Shown here one piece after another: positions 24,520 to 33,925 of a stretch of 64,000 nucleotides of DNA. This stretch comes from Streptomyces sp. GQFP. GTDB lineage: Bacteria > Actinomycetota > Actinomycetes > Streptomycetales > Streptomycetaceae. Position 1 is the stretch's first letter, and each line of letters opens with the position of its first letter. The notes beneath the pieces are model-generated. The model made no database searches and was not told the DNA's origin. It was given only the letters and a program-made list of their open reading frames with translations. The position numbers and the translations under genes are program-made. Where the stretch lies: contig NZ_CP089312.1 of the NCBI RefSeq assembly GCF_021545335.1, forward strand, positions 1,984,001 through 2,048,000, read 5' to 3'.

Positions 24520-25320
24520 TTGCCCCGCATGAACGGCTCGATCCTCGTCGGTCTGGCAATCGCAGGCACGGTCGGTGCACTCGCGTACCCGGTGTTCTAC
24601 TCCTACCCGCACCGCAACGACACCGCGACGGCCGCCGCGGTCACCGGAGAGACGGTGAACACGCAGTGGGGACCGCTGACCCCCTCCGACCGTGACCTCA
24701 TCGTGCGTGTGCGGCTCGCCGGACTGTGGGAGCTGCCCGCCGGACAGCAGGCGATGGAGAAGTCCGCCAGCGCGGCCGTCCGGGAGGCGGCGCAGCATCT
24801 GATCGTGGGCCACACCGACCTCGACAAGCGGGTGCGGAGCATCTCCCAGCAGCTCGGTGTCCCGATCCCCAACCAGCCGAACGAACTGCAACAGGGCTGG
24901 CTGGACGAGATGACGGCCGCCGAGGGCACCGATTACGACAAGGTCTGGGCGAACCTGCTGCGCACCGCGCACGGCAAGATCCTCCCGGACGTCGCGACGG
25001 TGCGGAACACCACCCGCAACACGCTGGTGCGTCAGCTGGCCTCGGACACCAACCAGACCGTGCTCGACCACATCACGGTCCTGGAGAAGACCGGCCAGGT
25101 CGACTTCGAGGAGATCGCCCAGTCCGCCGCCGGGCCCAGCGCCAGTCCGACCGGTCCGCCGCCGCCGTCCCCCGGCGTGGTGCCGCCCGTCGCACCCGCG
25201 GTGGAGCCGACCAGCGGCGTCCAGGGGTCCTCGAAGCCGTCGCCGACAACACCCGGCGTGGTCAACACCAACCGGCCGGAGGCACCGGATCCCAACGCGG
25301 TCACCACCCAGACCCCGTAG
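24520..25320 (+). CDS. DUF4142 exported protein, paralog 2
   Basis: A 266-aa protein from a TTG at 24520 with GGGAGG upstream (an ATG at 24529 is an alternative). It has an N-terminal hydrophobic anchor, the DUF4142 helical domain with VGHTDLDKRV, TAHGKI and LDHITVLE, and a Pro/Ser/Thr-rich tail of about 65 residues that could span the cell wall. It shares long identical stretches with paralog 1 (VNTQWGPLT, RDLIVRVRLAGLWELPA), so duplication is clear. Confidence 0.86.
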   Translation: MPRMNGSILVGLAIAGTVGALAYPVFYSYPHRNDTATAAAVTGETVNTQWGPLTPSDRDLIVRVRLAGLWELPAGQQAMEKSASAAVREAAQHLIVGHTDLDKRVRSISQQLGVPIPNQPNELQQGWLDEMTAAEGTDYDKVWANLLRTAHGKILPDVATVRNTTRNTLVRQLASDTNQTVLDHITVLEKTGQVDFEEIAQSAAGPSASPTGPPPPSPGVVPPVAPAVEPTSGVQGSSKPSPTTPGVVNTNRPEAPDPNAVTTQTP

Positions 25321-25349
25321 GCGGGCGGAAGCTCAAATGTTGCTCTGAA

Positions 25350-25381
25350 GGTCCCCCGGGAGGGGTTCGATCCCGGGGGCC
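25350..25381 (+). terminator. GC-rich hairpin after DUF4142 gene 2
   Basis: CCCCCGGGA (25353-25361) pairs with TCCCGGGGG (25371-25379) around GGGGTTCGA. There is no T-run, as is common for actinobacterial terminators. Confidence 0.5.
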
Positions 25382-25427
25382 GGGGCCATCACTCCGTGGA
25401 CCGAGAAGGTCGTAGAAGGGACGGACG

Positions 25428-27455
25428 ATGAAGCGACTGGAGCAACTTGGGCACCTGGGTACGGGCATCGGGTGGCGGCCGGAGATCGCGGACGCCGTGG
25501 AGGCCATGACGGGCATCGACTGGGTCGAGGCCGTGGCCGAGAACCTCTGCCCGGGGCATCTCCCCGAGTCGCTGCTGCGGCTGCGCGAGCGTGGCGTGAC
25601 GGTCGTCCCGCACGGTGTCTCCCTGGGCCTGGGCGGTGCGGACCGGCCCGCCGAGGACCGGCTCACCGCGCTCGCCGAGCGGGCCGAGGCACTGGGCTCG
25701 CCCCTGGTCACCGAGCACATCGCGTTCGTCCGCGCGGGCGGCCCGTTGACCGCCTCCCCCCTCCTGGAGGCCGGCCACCTGCTGCCCGTCCCCCGCACCC
25801 GGGACGCGCTCGACGTGCTGTGCGAGAACGTCCGTATCGCCCAGGCGGCGCTACCGGTACCCCTGGCGGTCGAGAACATCGCCGCGCTGATCGCCTGGCC
25901 GGGCGAGGAGCTGACCGAGGGCCAGTTCCTGTACGAACTGGCCGACCGGACCGGCGTACGCCTCCTCATCGACGTCGCCAACCTGCACACGAACCACGTC
26001 AACCGAGGCGAGGACCCGGCACAGGCCCTGGCCGAACTGCCCGTCGAGGCGATCGCGTACGTCCATGTCGCAGGCGGTTTCGAACGAGACGGCGTCTGGC
26101 ACGACAGCCACGCCCACCCGATCCCGGACACCGTCCTCGACATCCTCACGAACCTCGCCTCCCGCGTCACCCCACCCGGCGTCCTACTGGAACGGGACGA
26201 CAACTTCCCCGAGGCGGACGAACTGAAGCGGGAACTGGCGTCGATACGGGGAGCCTTGGCTCGGGCCGCGTCCACGCAGACGCGGGCTACGGCGACGGCG
26301 ACACCGGAGGTCTCTGCCGCAGCGGTGCCGGAGACCGCCCCGACGAAGGCACCGACCGGCCAGACGCAGGCATCAGCGGCAGCCCCGCCGGAAGCCCCAA
26401 CCGTGCCGGAAACCGCCGCGTCCAAGGCGCCGGCCGCATCGCAGGCACCGACCAGCCAGGCACATGCCTCGGCCACAGCCACACCGGAGGTCCCTGCCGC
26501 AGCGGTGCCGGAGACCCCCGAGTCGAAAGCGCCGGCCTCATCGCAGGCCCCGACCGGCCAGACACAGGCATCAGTCGCAGCCCCGCCGGAAGCCCCAACC
26601 GTGCCGGAAACCGCCGCGTCCAAGGCGCCAGTCGCATCGCAGGCACCGAAAGGCCAGGCGCAGGCTTCGGCGGCGACCACGCCGGAGGCCCCGGCCGTGC
26701 CGGAGACCGCAGGGATGAGGGAGACTCCCGCGTCAACAACGCCGGCCGCATCGCAGGCACCGACCAGCCAGGCACATGCCTCGGCCACAGCCACACCGGA
26801 GGTCCCTGCCGCAGCGGTGCCGGAGACCCCCGAGTCGAAAGCGCCCGCCTCATCGCAGGCCCCGACCGGCCAGACACAGGCATCAGTCGCAGCCCCGCCG
26901 GAAGCCCCAACCGTGCCGGAAACCGCCGCGTCCAAGGCGTCGGCCGCATCGCAGGCGTCGGCCGGCGAGGTGGCTGGCAGTCGTGGCGCCGCCGTCAGCG
27001 ACGCGGCCGGCCGCGGTGACAGCTCCGCCGCCGCTCCCGAAGGGGCCCGGCAGCGGCTCGCCCTTGCGCAGGCCGCGTTGCTTTCCGCGCTTGTCGCGGG
27101 GACTCCCGTGCCGGAGGGGTTCGATCGGGTGCGGCTCGGGGTGCAGTCGCGGGCGCTCGGGGCGAAGCGGGCCGATGTCGTGGCGAAGGTCGCGCCGGAG
27201 TTGCCCGAGATCCTGGGGGCCGGATACCGGCCGGCCTTCCTCGCGTACGCGCACGGGCACCCCATGGCCGACGGCTACCGGCACGACGCGCTGGACTTCG
27301 CCGCGCATCTGCTGCTCGGCGGGCAGCCCGAGGACGCGGAGGTCCGGCGGCGACTGCGTGAGTGGTGGCTGGACCGCTCGGGCCCGGCCCCGCGCTCCCA
27401 GCGGCCGACCGCCCGGCTGGCCCGCGCCACCCGCCGCGTACTCCTGCGCCGCTGA
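25428..27455 (+). CDS. DUF692 (MNIO) enzyme with Ala/Pro repeat linker and SCO6045-like C-terminal domain
   Basis: A 675-aa protein. Residues 1-280 are a DUF692 TIM-barrel, the family of multinuclear non-heme iron oxidative enzymes that modify peptides. Metal-ligand positions are all present: [49 protein letters not shown] and [10 protein letters not shown]. Residues 281-520 are an Ala/Pro/Thr/Glu repeat linker. Residues 540-675 are a helical domain resembling the SCO6045-like C-terminal domain. The substrate may be the TIGR04222 or DUF4142 proteins encoded next to it, or the C-terminal domain may recruit a peptide; none is shown. ATG at 25428, GGAC upstream. Confidence 0.85.
   Translation: MKRLEQLGHLGTGIGWRPEIADAVEAMTGIDWVEAVAENLCPGHLPESLLRLRERGVTVVPHGVSLGLGGADRPAEDRLTALAERAEALGSPLVTEHIAFVRAGGPLTASPLLEAGHLLPVPRTRDALDVLCENVRIAQAALPVPLAVENIAALIAWPGEELTEGQFLYELADRTGVRLLIDVANLHTNHVNRGEDPAQALAELPVEAIAYVHVAGGFERDGVWHDSHAHPIPDTVLDILTNLASRVTPPGVLLERDDNFPEADELKRELASIRGALARAASTQTRATATATPEVSAAAVPETAPTKAPTGQTQASAAAPPEAPTVPETAASKAPAASQAPTSQAHASATATPEVPAAAVPETPESKAPASSQAPTGQTQASVAAPPEAPTVPETAASKAPVASQAPKGQAQASAATTPEAPAVPETAGMRETPASTTPAASQAPTSQAHASATATPEVPAAAVPETPESKAPASSQAPTGQTQASVAAPPEAPTVPETAASKASAASQASAGEVAGSRGAAVSDAAGRGDSSAAAPEGARQRLALAQAALLSALVAGTPVPEGFDRVRLGVQSRALGAKRADVVAKVAPELPEILGAGYRPAFLAYAHGHPMADGYRHDALDFAAHLLLGGQPEDAEVRRRLREWWLDRSGPAPRSQRPTARLARATRRVLLRR
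26430..26940 (+). repeat. Direct repeat inside the DUF692 gene (312-bp offset)
   Basis: A stretch of about 198 bases at 26430-26627 recurs almost unchanged at 26742-26939, in frame, giving a 104-residue period. A shorter partial copy starts near 26370. Only isolated base changes are seen between the copies, for example in the Ala codon near 26542. Confidence 0.85.
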
Positions 27456-27705
27456 GCCACCCCGGCTCCAATCGCCGCGAACTGTGCGGGGGTTAACAGC
27501 GCGGTACACACGTCTCGCCCACGAGGCCCACTTGTTGGCGTTTCGGGCGGTATGCGCGAGGCGTACGCTCCCCCATCCGTCGTCCGCCCCCTCCCCTCAG
27601 CCGTCCCTCCTCGTACGGCAGTTGGCGTAGCGCCCGCAGTAAGATGCGAACTTCGTGTCCGAAGCGCATTAGCGTGCGGTGCCGCAACAGGAGGCAGAAG
27701 GCACC

Positions 27706-28554
27706 ATGCGATCCATCCAACGTCCCGGGCTGGGCGGCACCGGGCTCATCATCGCGGGACTGGCGGCGACCCTCGTCGCACTGATCTTCCCGGTCTGGTC
27801 GTACACGGACCGTTCCGGTACCGGCGCGGCCGTGCTCAACGCGCAGAGCGTGTCGACGCGGTTCGGTCCGCTGTCGGCGCTCGACCGCGAGTTCCTCACC
27901 AAGGTCCGGCTGGCCGGGCTGTGGGAACTGCCCGCCGGTCAGCAGGCCCAGGAGCGCGGCACCACCGAGGCCGTACGGACCGCGGGCCTGCATCTCATCG
28001 AGGGACACACGTTCCTCGACGCTCGGGTCCGGGACGTGGCGTCGCGGCTCGGGCTCGAACTGCCGAACCAGCCCAGCGAGCAGCAGCGCGGATGGCTCGG
28101 CATCATGAACGCGTCCCACGGCGAGGACTTCGACCGTGAGTTCGCCAACCTGCTGCGGATGGCGCACGGCAAGGTGTTCTCCGTCGTCGCGCAGGTCCGC
28201 GCGAGCACCCGCAACTCCCTGGTCCGCGCCCTCGCCGACGACGCGAACACGACCGTGCTGGACCACATCAAGGTCCTGGAGGCCACGGGGTACGTCGATT
28301 TCGACGCCCTGGCCACCGACATGGCCGCCGCGAGCACCCCGCCGCTCACCAACTCCCCGGCCCCGCCCGGCCCGACGGCCGACCCCGCGTCGGCCGTCCC
28401 GGTGACACCCTCGCCGGTCTCGACCTATCCGCTGCCGCCGCCCGCGACCAGCCCGCCGCCGGAAGTTGGGGAGGTCGGGGAGGTCGGGGAACTCACCGAG
28501 CCCGCAGAGCCCGCTGAGCCCTCGGAGCCTGCTGAGCCTTCCCAGGAACCCTGA
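27706..28554 (+). CDS. DUF4142 exported protein, paralog 3
   Basis: A 282-aa protein with ATG at 27706 and GGAGG upstream. The N-terminal hydrophobic anchor (IIAGLAATLVALIFPVWSYT) and the helical domain with EGHTFLDARV, MAHGKV and LDHIKVLE match the other two paralogs, with lower identity. A Pro-rich tail ends in a Glu/Pro run (EPAEPAEPSEPAEPS). It flanks the DUF692 gene on the far side from the other two copies. Confidence 0.86.
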   Translation: MRSIQRPGLGGTGLIIAGLAATLVALIFPVWSYTDRSGTGAAVLNAQSVSTRFGPLSALDREFLTKVRLAGLWELPAGQQAQERGTTEAVRTAGLHLIEGHTFLDARVRDVASRLGLELPNQPSEQQRGWLGIMNASHGEDFDREFANLLRMAHGKVFSVVAQVRASTRNSLVRALADDANTTVLDHIKVLEATGYVDFDALATDMAAASTPPLTNSPAPPGPTADPASAVPVTPSPVSTYPLPPPATSPPPEVGEVGEVGELTEPAEPAEPSEPAEPSQEP

Positions 28555-28648
28555 TCCGGCCACCGCCCATACGTCACGTACCGGCCATACCTCGTCCATA
28601 TCCTGAAAGCCCATGGCGTTCCGGGACCCCTTCGCATAGAACAACGGC

Positions 28649-29467
28649 ATGTTCTGGTCCTTCCTCCTGCTGCTGGCCTGGATCGCCGCCGGTACGGCGT
28701 GCACCCGGCTCTGTCTGGCCGCCGTGCACGCGGCCGCCGTCGATCCGGACGCGGGCCCCGGCGGACGCGGGCGTGACCTGACGCTGTACGAGGCCGCGTT
28801 CCTGTCCGGCGGACCGGCCCGGGTCGCCGATCTCACCCTGGTGTCGATGGCCCGTCAGAGACGGCTGCTGCTCGCCCACACCGGCTGGGCGACCGTCGTG
28901 GACCCGAGCGGGCGCGACGAGATGGAACGGTCGGTGATAGGCGCCATCGGACCGGAGGGCCAGTCCCGCATCGCTCCGGTACGCACGGCCGCCGCCGGCA
29001 CCGAGGCCGTACGGGGGCTCGCGGACCGGCTCGTCGCGGCGGGCCTGGCCGTGCCCGACGGGGCCAGGCGCGGGATCGCGTTCGCGGTCCGCCAGGCCCA
29101 GGCCGCCGCACTGGCCGTCATCGCGCTGGGCTCGGTGGCGCTGCTGCTGCCGGGGCGGGACACCGTGCCGCGCGACCTGGTCGCCCTCTGGTTCGCGCTG
29201 CCCCTCGTCCTCACCCTGAGCTGCCTCGCGATCGCCCGGATCGAGGTCCACCCGTACTCGCGCTGGGCGTCACCGGCCGGACAGCGCCTGCTCACCGGCC
29301 TGTCCCGGCGTACCAGGACCGCCGGCCACCGCGGCGCGGGCGACGACCGGACGTACCTCACCTCCGTCGCCGTACTCGGGGTGCGTGCCGTCGGCGAGCC
29401 CGATCTGCGCGCGGCCTTCGCGCACCGGGAGCCGCAGGACACCACCCTGCGCGAACGCCTGCGCTGA
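28649..29467 (+). CDS. TIGR04222-domain membrane protein
   Basis: A 272-aa protein with an N-terminal hydrophobic segment (FWSFLLLLAWIAAGTA), the segment LYEAAFLSGGPARVADLTLVS that marks TIGR04222 proteins, and two central hydrophobic segments (ALAVIALGSVALLLPG, LVALWFALPLVLTLSCLAI). Many family members end in a Gly/Cys-rich tail; this one ends without it (TTLRERLR). TIGR04222 proteins occur near DUF692 enzymes, as here, but their function is unknown. Confidence 0.8.
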   Translation: MFWSFLLLLAWIAAGTACTRLCLAAVHAAAVDPDAGPGGRGRDLTLYEAAFLSGGPARVADLTLVSMARQRRLLLAHTGWATVVDPSGRDEMERSVIGAIGPEGQSRIAPVRTAAAGTEAVRGLADRLVAAGLAVPDGARRGIAFAVRQAQAAALAVIALGSVALLLPGRDTVPRDLVALWFALPLVLTLSCLAIARIEVHPYSRWASPAGQRLLTGLSRRTRTAGHRGAGDDRTYLTSVAVLGVRAVGEPDLRAAFAHREPQDTTLRERLR

Positions 29468-29567
29468 CCCTCGTCCCCGGCGCCCCAGGAGTGTTCGGGG
29501 GCGCATAGGAGTGCTCGCGGCGACACCGGGCGGGCGGTGCTTGCCTTCACCTACCCTCGCCCGAAAC

Positions 29568-29593
29568 ATCCCTTCTGTTGCCACCGAAGGGAT
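29568..29593 (+). promoter_or_regulatory. Hairpin that would cover the ribosome-binding site of the S33 peptidase gene
   Basis: ATCCCTTC (29568-29575) pairs with GAAGGGAT (29586-29593). The right arm contains GAAGGG, the only ribosome-binding element before the ATG at 29600, so the stem would hide it. Confidence 0.5.
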
Positions 29594-29599
29594 ACGCGA

Positions 29600-31246
29600 A
29601 TGCGAGCTGCCGCCCTCTACACGGCTGTCGGGTCCTTGCTGCTGACCACCCTGGCCGCCGCCCCGGCGGACAGCGCCCCTGGCCTGCCCGACCGCCCGGG
29701 CGGTCCCGGCTCGGCCGAGTTCCGGGGCTCCGTGCTGGCCGCCGCACGCGCCGGGGCCGCCGGGATCCGCTTCGGGAAGTGCCCGGCGGAGGAGGAGCTG
29801 CCGGACAGTCTGCGCTGCGGCACCGTCACCGTGCCGCTCGACTACGCGCGCCCCGACGGCAAGCAGATCAAGCTCACCGTCAGCCGGGCGGAGGCGACCG
29901 GCAAGAACCCGCGCGACCCCGAGCACAAGGTGGAGCGCCAGGGCGCCCTCGTCTACAACCCGGGCGGCCCCGGCGCCTCCGGCATGTTCTTCCCGCTGAT
30001 CGGCGTCATCCCTGAGTGGAAGCGCATCGCGGGGGCGTACGACCTGGTCGGGTACGCCCCGCGCGGGGTGGGCCGCTCGGCGCCCCTGTCCTGCAAGGAC
30101 CCCAAGCACTTCTTCAAGGGACCCACGCAGGCACCGGCGCACCCCTCCGAGTCGTTCAAGATGGAGCGGATCGCCGAGGCGAAGGCGTACGCGCGCGGGT
30201 GCGCCGAGCGCTCGGGCGACGCGCTGCGCCACTACCACTCCCTCAACAACGCCCGTGACCTGGACGTCCTGCGCGCCGCGCTCGGCGAGGACCGGCTGAC
30301 CTTCATGGGCGCCTCGTACGGCACGTACTTCGGGGCGCTGTACGCGACGCTGTTCCCCTCGCACGTACGGCGGATGGTGTTCGACTCGGTGGTGAACCCG
30401 GACCCGGGCGGCGTCTGGTACCGCAACAACCTCGACCAGTCGGCCGCGTTCGAGGCCCGCTGGGCCGACTTCCGGGCCTGGGTGGCCAAGCACGACGACG
30501 TGTACGGCCTGGGTGCCACGCCGGATGGGGTACTACGGAGCTACGAGAAGGCTGCCGCTCAGCTCGCCGCCGAGCCGGCCGGCGGGAAGGTGGGGCCCGG
30601 CCAGTTGCAGGGTGCGTTCCTCCAGGCCGGGTACTACGACGACTACTGGCCGCACCGCGCCCACGCCCTGTCCGCCTACCTCAAGGGCGATCCGCAGCCG
30701 CTGATCGACCAGGCGGCACCGGTGACGGAGGCAGCCGCCGAGGCGGAGAACGGCAACGCGGTCTACACGGCCGTCGAGTGCAACGACGCGCCCTGGCCGA
30801 CGAGTTGGCAGGTCTGGGACCGGGACAACACCCGGCTCGCCCGCACGGCGCCCTTCGAGACCTGGGACAACGCGTGGATGAACCTGCCCTGCGCCTACTG
30901 GCAGGCGCCCCGGCAGACGCCCCTCGACGTCCGGACCGGCCCGGGTGAGCTGCCGCCGGTGCTGATCCTGGCGGCCGAACGGGACGGCGCGACACCGTAC
31001 GCGGGCGCGCTCGAACTGCGGCGCCGGCTGTCCGGCTCGGCCCTGGTGACCGAGCGGGGCGCGGGCACGCACGGCATCGCGGGCGGCCCGAACCAGTGCG
31101 TCAACGCCCACCTGGACACGTATCTGCTGACGGGCCGCCTGCCGGCGCGGGGCGCGGACTGCGCCCCGCATCCGGAACCGCGCCCGGCGGCCCCGGTCGG
31201 CCGTTCCCTGAAGGCATCCAGCGGGAAGGCCGCCCAAGGCGCGTGA
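29600..31246 (+). CDS. Secreted S33-family alpha/beta hydrolase (tripeptidyl aminopeptidase type)
   Basis: A 548-aa exported protein: signal peptide MRAAALYTAVGSLLLTTL with Ala-rich cleavage region. It has the oxyanion segment YNPGGPGASG, the GYAPRGVG segment, nucleophile Ser in GASYG, the acid in LAAERDGATP and the His in GAGTHGIAGG. This is the layout of Streptomyces SlpD/SlpE and tripeptidyl aminopeptidases, which cut short peptides from N-termini. GAAGGG lies upstream of the start inside a predicted hairpin. Confidence 0.9.
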   Translation: MRAAALYTAVGSLLLTTLAAAPADSAPGLPDRPGGPGSAEFRGSVLAAARAGAAGIRFGKCPAEEELPDSLRCGTVTVPLDYARPDGKQIKLTVSRAEATGKNPRDPEHKVERQGALVYNPGGPGASGMFFPLIGVIPEWKRIAGAYDLVGYAPRGVGRSAPLSCKDPKHFFKGPTQAPAHPSESFKMERIAEAKAYARGCAERSGDALRHYHSLNNARDLDVLRAALGEDRLTFMGASYGTYFGALYATLFPSHVRRMVFDSVVNPDPGGVWYRNNLDQSAAFEARWADFRAWVAKHDDVYGLGATPDGVLRSYEKAAAQLAAEPAGGKVGPGQLQGAFLQAGYYDDYWPHRAHALSAYLKGDPQPLIDQAAPVTEAAAEAENGNAVYTAVECNDAPWPTSWQVWDRDNTRLARTAPFETWDNAWMNLPCAYWQAPRQTPLDVRTGPGELPPVLILAAERDGATPYAGALELRRRLSGSALVTERGAGTHGIAGGPNQCVNAHLDTYLLTGRLPARGADCAPHPEPRPAAPVGRSLKASSGKAAQGA

Positions 31247-31307
31247 AGCGGGCGCCCATCGGGCGAGACAGGCGACCGGCCGCCCGACGCCCTCGCGGCG
31301 CCCGGTG

Positions 31308-31358
31308 CCGCGTCCCCGGGAGACGCGGTGCCCGGCGCTGCGTCTCCCGGGGACGCGG
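31308..31358. terminator. Perfect 19-bp inverted repeat between convergent genes
   Basis: CCGCGTCCCCGGGAGACGC (31308-31326) and its exact reverse complement (31340-31358) are separated by 13 bases, between the S33 peptidase gene and hemQ. It can terminate from both sides. Confidence 0.7.
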
Positions 31359-31421
31359 CATCCGGCTACGCCGCCGCGCGGCGGGCCCGGCCCCCGGCCG
31401 ACCGCAGAGCACCGCCTCCGG

Positions 31422-32153
31422 TCAGGCGAGCCCCTCGACCAGCTCAGCCACCGACTTACGACGGCCCGTGTAGAACGGGACCTCTTCGCGGACGTGCATG
31501 CGGGCCTCGGAGGCGCGCAGGTGGCGCATGAGGTCGACGATGCGGTACAGCTCGTCGGCCTCGAAGGCCAGCAGCCACTCGTAGTCGCCGAGGGAGAACG
31601 AGGCGACCGTATTGGCGCGTACGTCCGGGTAGCCGCGGGCCATCTTGCCGTGGTCGGCGAGCATCCGGCGGCGGTCCTCGTCGGGCAGCAGGTACCAGTC
31701 GTACGAGCGCACGAACGGGTAGACGCTGATGTAGTTCCGGGGCGTCTCGTCGGCCAGGAACGCCGGGATGTGCGAGCGGTTGAACTCGGCGGGGCGGTGC
31801 AGCGCCATGTTCGACCACACCGGCTCCAGTGCGCGGCCCAGCTTGGTGCGGCGGAAGAGGTTGTACGCCTCCTGGAGCTGGTCGGCGGTCTCGGCGTGCC
31901 ACCAGATCATCAGGTCGGCGTCGGCGCGCAGCCCCGACACGTCGTACGTGCCGCGGACGGTCACGTCCTTCGCGGCGAGCTGGTCGAACAGCTCCTGGAC
32001 CTCGTCGGCGTAGCCCGCGCGGTCCTCGGGCAGGACGTCCTTCAGCTTGAAGACGGACCACAGGGTGTAGCGGATGACCTCGTTGAGGTCCTTGGCCAGC
32101 TTGCCCTTGTTCGGGATCCGGCCGGACTCGGTGGTGGGGGCGTCGTCACTCAT
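31422..32153 (-). CDS. hemQ: Coproheme decarboxylase HemQ (chlorite dismutase family)
   Basis: A 243-aa heme-dependent enzyme that turns coproheme into heme b in the Gram-positive coproporphyrin pathway. Family segments seen are [38 protein letters not shown] (containing the reactive Tyr region) and [15 protein letters not shown]. Length matches actinobacterial HemQ. It lies downstream of the coproporphyrinogen oxidase gene on the same strand, separated by about 145 bases that include a dispersed repeat. Confidence 0.94.
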   Translation of the reverse strand: MSDDAPTTESGRIPNKGKLAKDLNEVIRYTLWSVFKLKDVLPEDRAGYADEVQELFDQLAAKDVTVRGTYDVSGLRADADLMIWWHAETADQLQEAYNLFRRTKLGRALEPVWSNMALHRPAEFNRSHIPAFLADETPRNYISVYPFVRSYDWYLLPDEDRRRMLADHGKMARGYPDVRANTVASFSLGDYEWLLAFEADELYRIVDLMRHLRASEARMHVREEVPFYTGRRKSVAELVEGLA

Positions 32154-32226
32154 GCGCCTATTCTCCCGCTCCGCCGGAGGCGCTTCGCACCGGGGGCGAA
32201 CTCCGTGCGGTTCGCCCCGCGCCCCA

Positions 32227-32295
32227 AGGGGCGCGGGGCTGTGCCTATCTGCGGCTCCGCCGCGTGGGCGCGACCAGCCACGACGAACCCGCAGC
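32227..32295 (+). repeat. Dispersed intergenic repeat, copy 3 (with insertion)
   Basis: Starts AGGGGCGCGGGGCTGTGCC and ends GCGACCAGCCACGACGAACC. Compared with the other copies, about 25 extra bases lie in the middle. It lies between hemG and hemQ. Confidence 0.75.
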
Positions 32296-32296
32296 T

Positions 32297-33718
32297 TCAA
32301 ACCCGTGCCCCCCGCGAAGCGCTCACCGCGTCCACCGCCGCGTACGCGCTCGCGATACACGCCGGGATACCGACGCCGTCATACGCCGCGCCGCACACCG
32401 CGAGGCCCGGGAGCTTGGCGATGTGATCGCGGATGCGGTCCACGCGCGCGTGGTGGCCGACGGGGTACTGGGGCAGGCCGTCGTCCCAGCGGGTGACGCG
32501 GGTCTCGACGGGGGCCGCCGTCAGTCCGGTGGCCTCCTTGAGGTCGTGGCGCGAGACGTCGACCAGGTCGGTGTCGGGGCGCTGGAGGATCTCCGTCTCG
32601 GCGTACCGCCCGACGGAGGCCCGCAGGACCAGCAGGTCCGGGTTCTCCTCCGCGATCCAGCCCCACTTCTGGGAGGCGAACGTCGACGCCTTGATCGTGC
32701 GTCCGTCGACGGGCGGGACGAGGAAGCCGCTGCCCTCGGGGAGGCTGACGTCGGCGCGGCGGTAGGCCAGGGTGATCAGGGCCATCGAGGCGTACTCCAC
32801 GCCCGCGAGTTCGGCCGCGGCGGCCGGTGCCTCGGCGCGGAGCAGGTCCGCGGCCACCGGGGTCGGTACGGCGACGACCACCCCGTCGGCGTCGAACACC
32901 CGGTCCGCGGTCACGACCCGCCACGCCGCCGACGTCCCGGCGACCCGGCGCAGCTCGGTCACCGGTGCCCCGGTGACGATCTCGCCGCCCCGCGCGCGCA
33001 CCGACTCCGCGACGGCGAGCGGCAGTTGGCCCACGCCTCCCTGGATGCCCATGAAGACCGGGCCGGTCTGCTGGGGGGCGGCGGCCATCCGGGCCTGGAT
33101 GCCGCGCACGCCCTCCGTGAGGGACGCCTGCTTCTTCGCCACCTCGAAGAGCTGGGGCACGGCCGAGCGCATCGAGATGCGGTACGCGTCACCCGCGTAC
33201 ACCCCGCCCAGCAGCGGCTCGACCAGCCGGTCGACGACCTCGCGGCCGAGGCGCGCGGCGACGAACTCCCCCACCGCCACGTCGTCCCCGACCTCCGTGC
33301 GCGGCAGGTCGGCGTCGCGCTCGATCCGGGCCAGCCCCTCCTCCGAGAGGACGCCGGACAGGGCCGAGGCGCTGCCGGGGACGCCCATGACGTGCCCCTT
33401 GGGCATGGGTCGCAGGGCGCCCCGGGTCCAGATCGAGGCCGTCGAGGTGGCGGGCGGCTGGAGGCGGTCGTCGAGGCCGACCTCGCGGGCGAGTGCGATT
33501 GCTTCGGGTCTGCGCGCGAGCATCGACTCGGCGCCGAGATCGACCCGCGCGCCCGCGATCTCGCCGGGCAGCAGCTTGCCGCCGACGCGCTCGGACGCCT
33601 CCAGGACCGTGACCCGAACGCCCCGGTCCAGGAGCCGGTGCGCGGCGGCCAGACCCGCGATCCCGCCCCCGATGACGACGACATGCCCGGCACCCGCACG
33701 GGCCTCCACTGCGCTCAT
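32297..33718 (-). CDS. hemG: Coproporphyrinogen III/protoporphyrinogen oxidase (HemY-type, FAD)
   Basis: A 473-aa FAD enzyme that oxidises coproporphyrinogen III to coproporphyrin III. The FAD-binding loop [17 protein letters not shown], an acidic strand end ([14 protein letters not shown]) and the C-terminal FAD segment [15 protein letters not shown] are clear. It precedes hemQ on the minus strand, two adjacent steps of the coproporphyrin-dependent heme route. In Gram-positive nomenclature the enzyme is also called CgoX or HemY. Confidence 0.94.
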   Translation of the reverse strand: MSAVEARAGAGHVVVIGGGIAGLAAAHRLLDRGVRVTVLEASERVGGKLLPGEIAGARVDLGAESMLARRPEAIALAREVGLDDRLQPPATSTASIWTRGALRPMPKGHVMGVPGSASALSGVLSEEGLARIERDADLPRTEVGDDVAVGEFVAARLGREVVDRLVEPLLGGVYAGDAYRISMRSAVPQLFEVAKKQASLTEGVRGIQARMAAAPQQTGPVFMGIQGGVGQLPLAVAESVRARGGEIVTGAPVTELRRVAGTSAAWRVVTADRVFDADGVVVAVPTPVAADLLRAEAPAAAAELAGVEYASMALITLAYRRADVSLPEGSGFLVPPVDGRTIKASTFASQKWGWIAEENPDLLVLRASVGRYAETEILQRPDTDLVDVSRHDLKEATGLTAAPVETRVTRWDDGLPQYPVGHHARVDRIRDHIAKLPGLAVCGAAYDGVGIPACIASAYAAVDAVSASRGARV

Positions 33719-33870
33719 GTCACCACCCTCTCAGACCCCACTGACACTCCCGTCGGCGCACACCGCTCCCCGGTGTCCGGCACGAGTCCCGACCGTGACC
33801 GCATCGGGACCACAACCGGCCAACGTCTCGAACCCTTCGGGCGTCGAAGGAACGTCAGCCGTGCACCACG

Positions 33871-33900
33871 GCGGTCCAAGACGGTCCAAGACGGTCCGAC
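33871..33900 (+). repeat. 10-bp direct repeats upstream of the DUF4349 gene
   Basis: CGGTCCAAG occurs at 10-base spacing twice, then CGGTCCGAC, ending 25 bases before the ATG at 33926. One helical turn per repeat would suit cooperative binding of a regulator. Confidence 0.4.
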
Positions 33901-33925
33901 GACAGCCCTCGGGGGGATCCGCAAG

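Noticed and set aside
25353..25390. A T-arm-like sequence (GGGGTTCGATCCC) suggesting a tRNA 3' end
   Set aside because: No acceptor, D or anticodon arms fit upstream; the sequence is explained by a GC-rich hairpin after the gene.
26271..26992. Repeats considered as a CRISPR-like array
   Set aside because: They are in-frame Ala/Pro-rich coding repeats of about 100 residues, without short palindromic units or unique spacers.
32264..33925. A long in-frame extension upstream of the DUF4349 gene
   Set aside because: It runs antisense through hemG, and the lipoprotein signal peptide begins at 33926 after a GGGGGG element.
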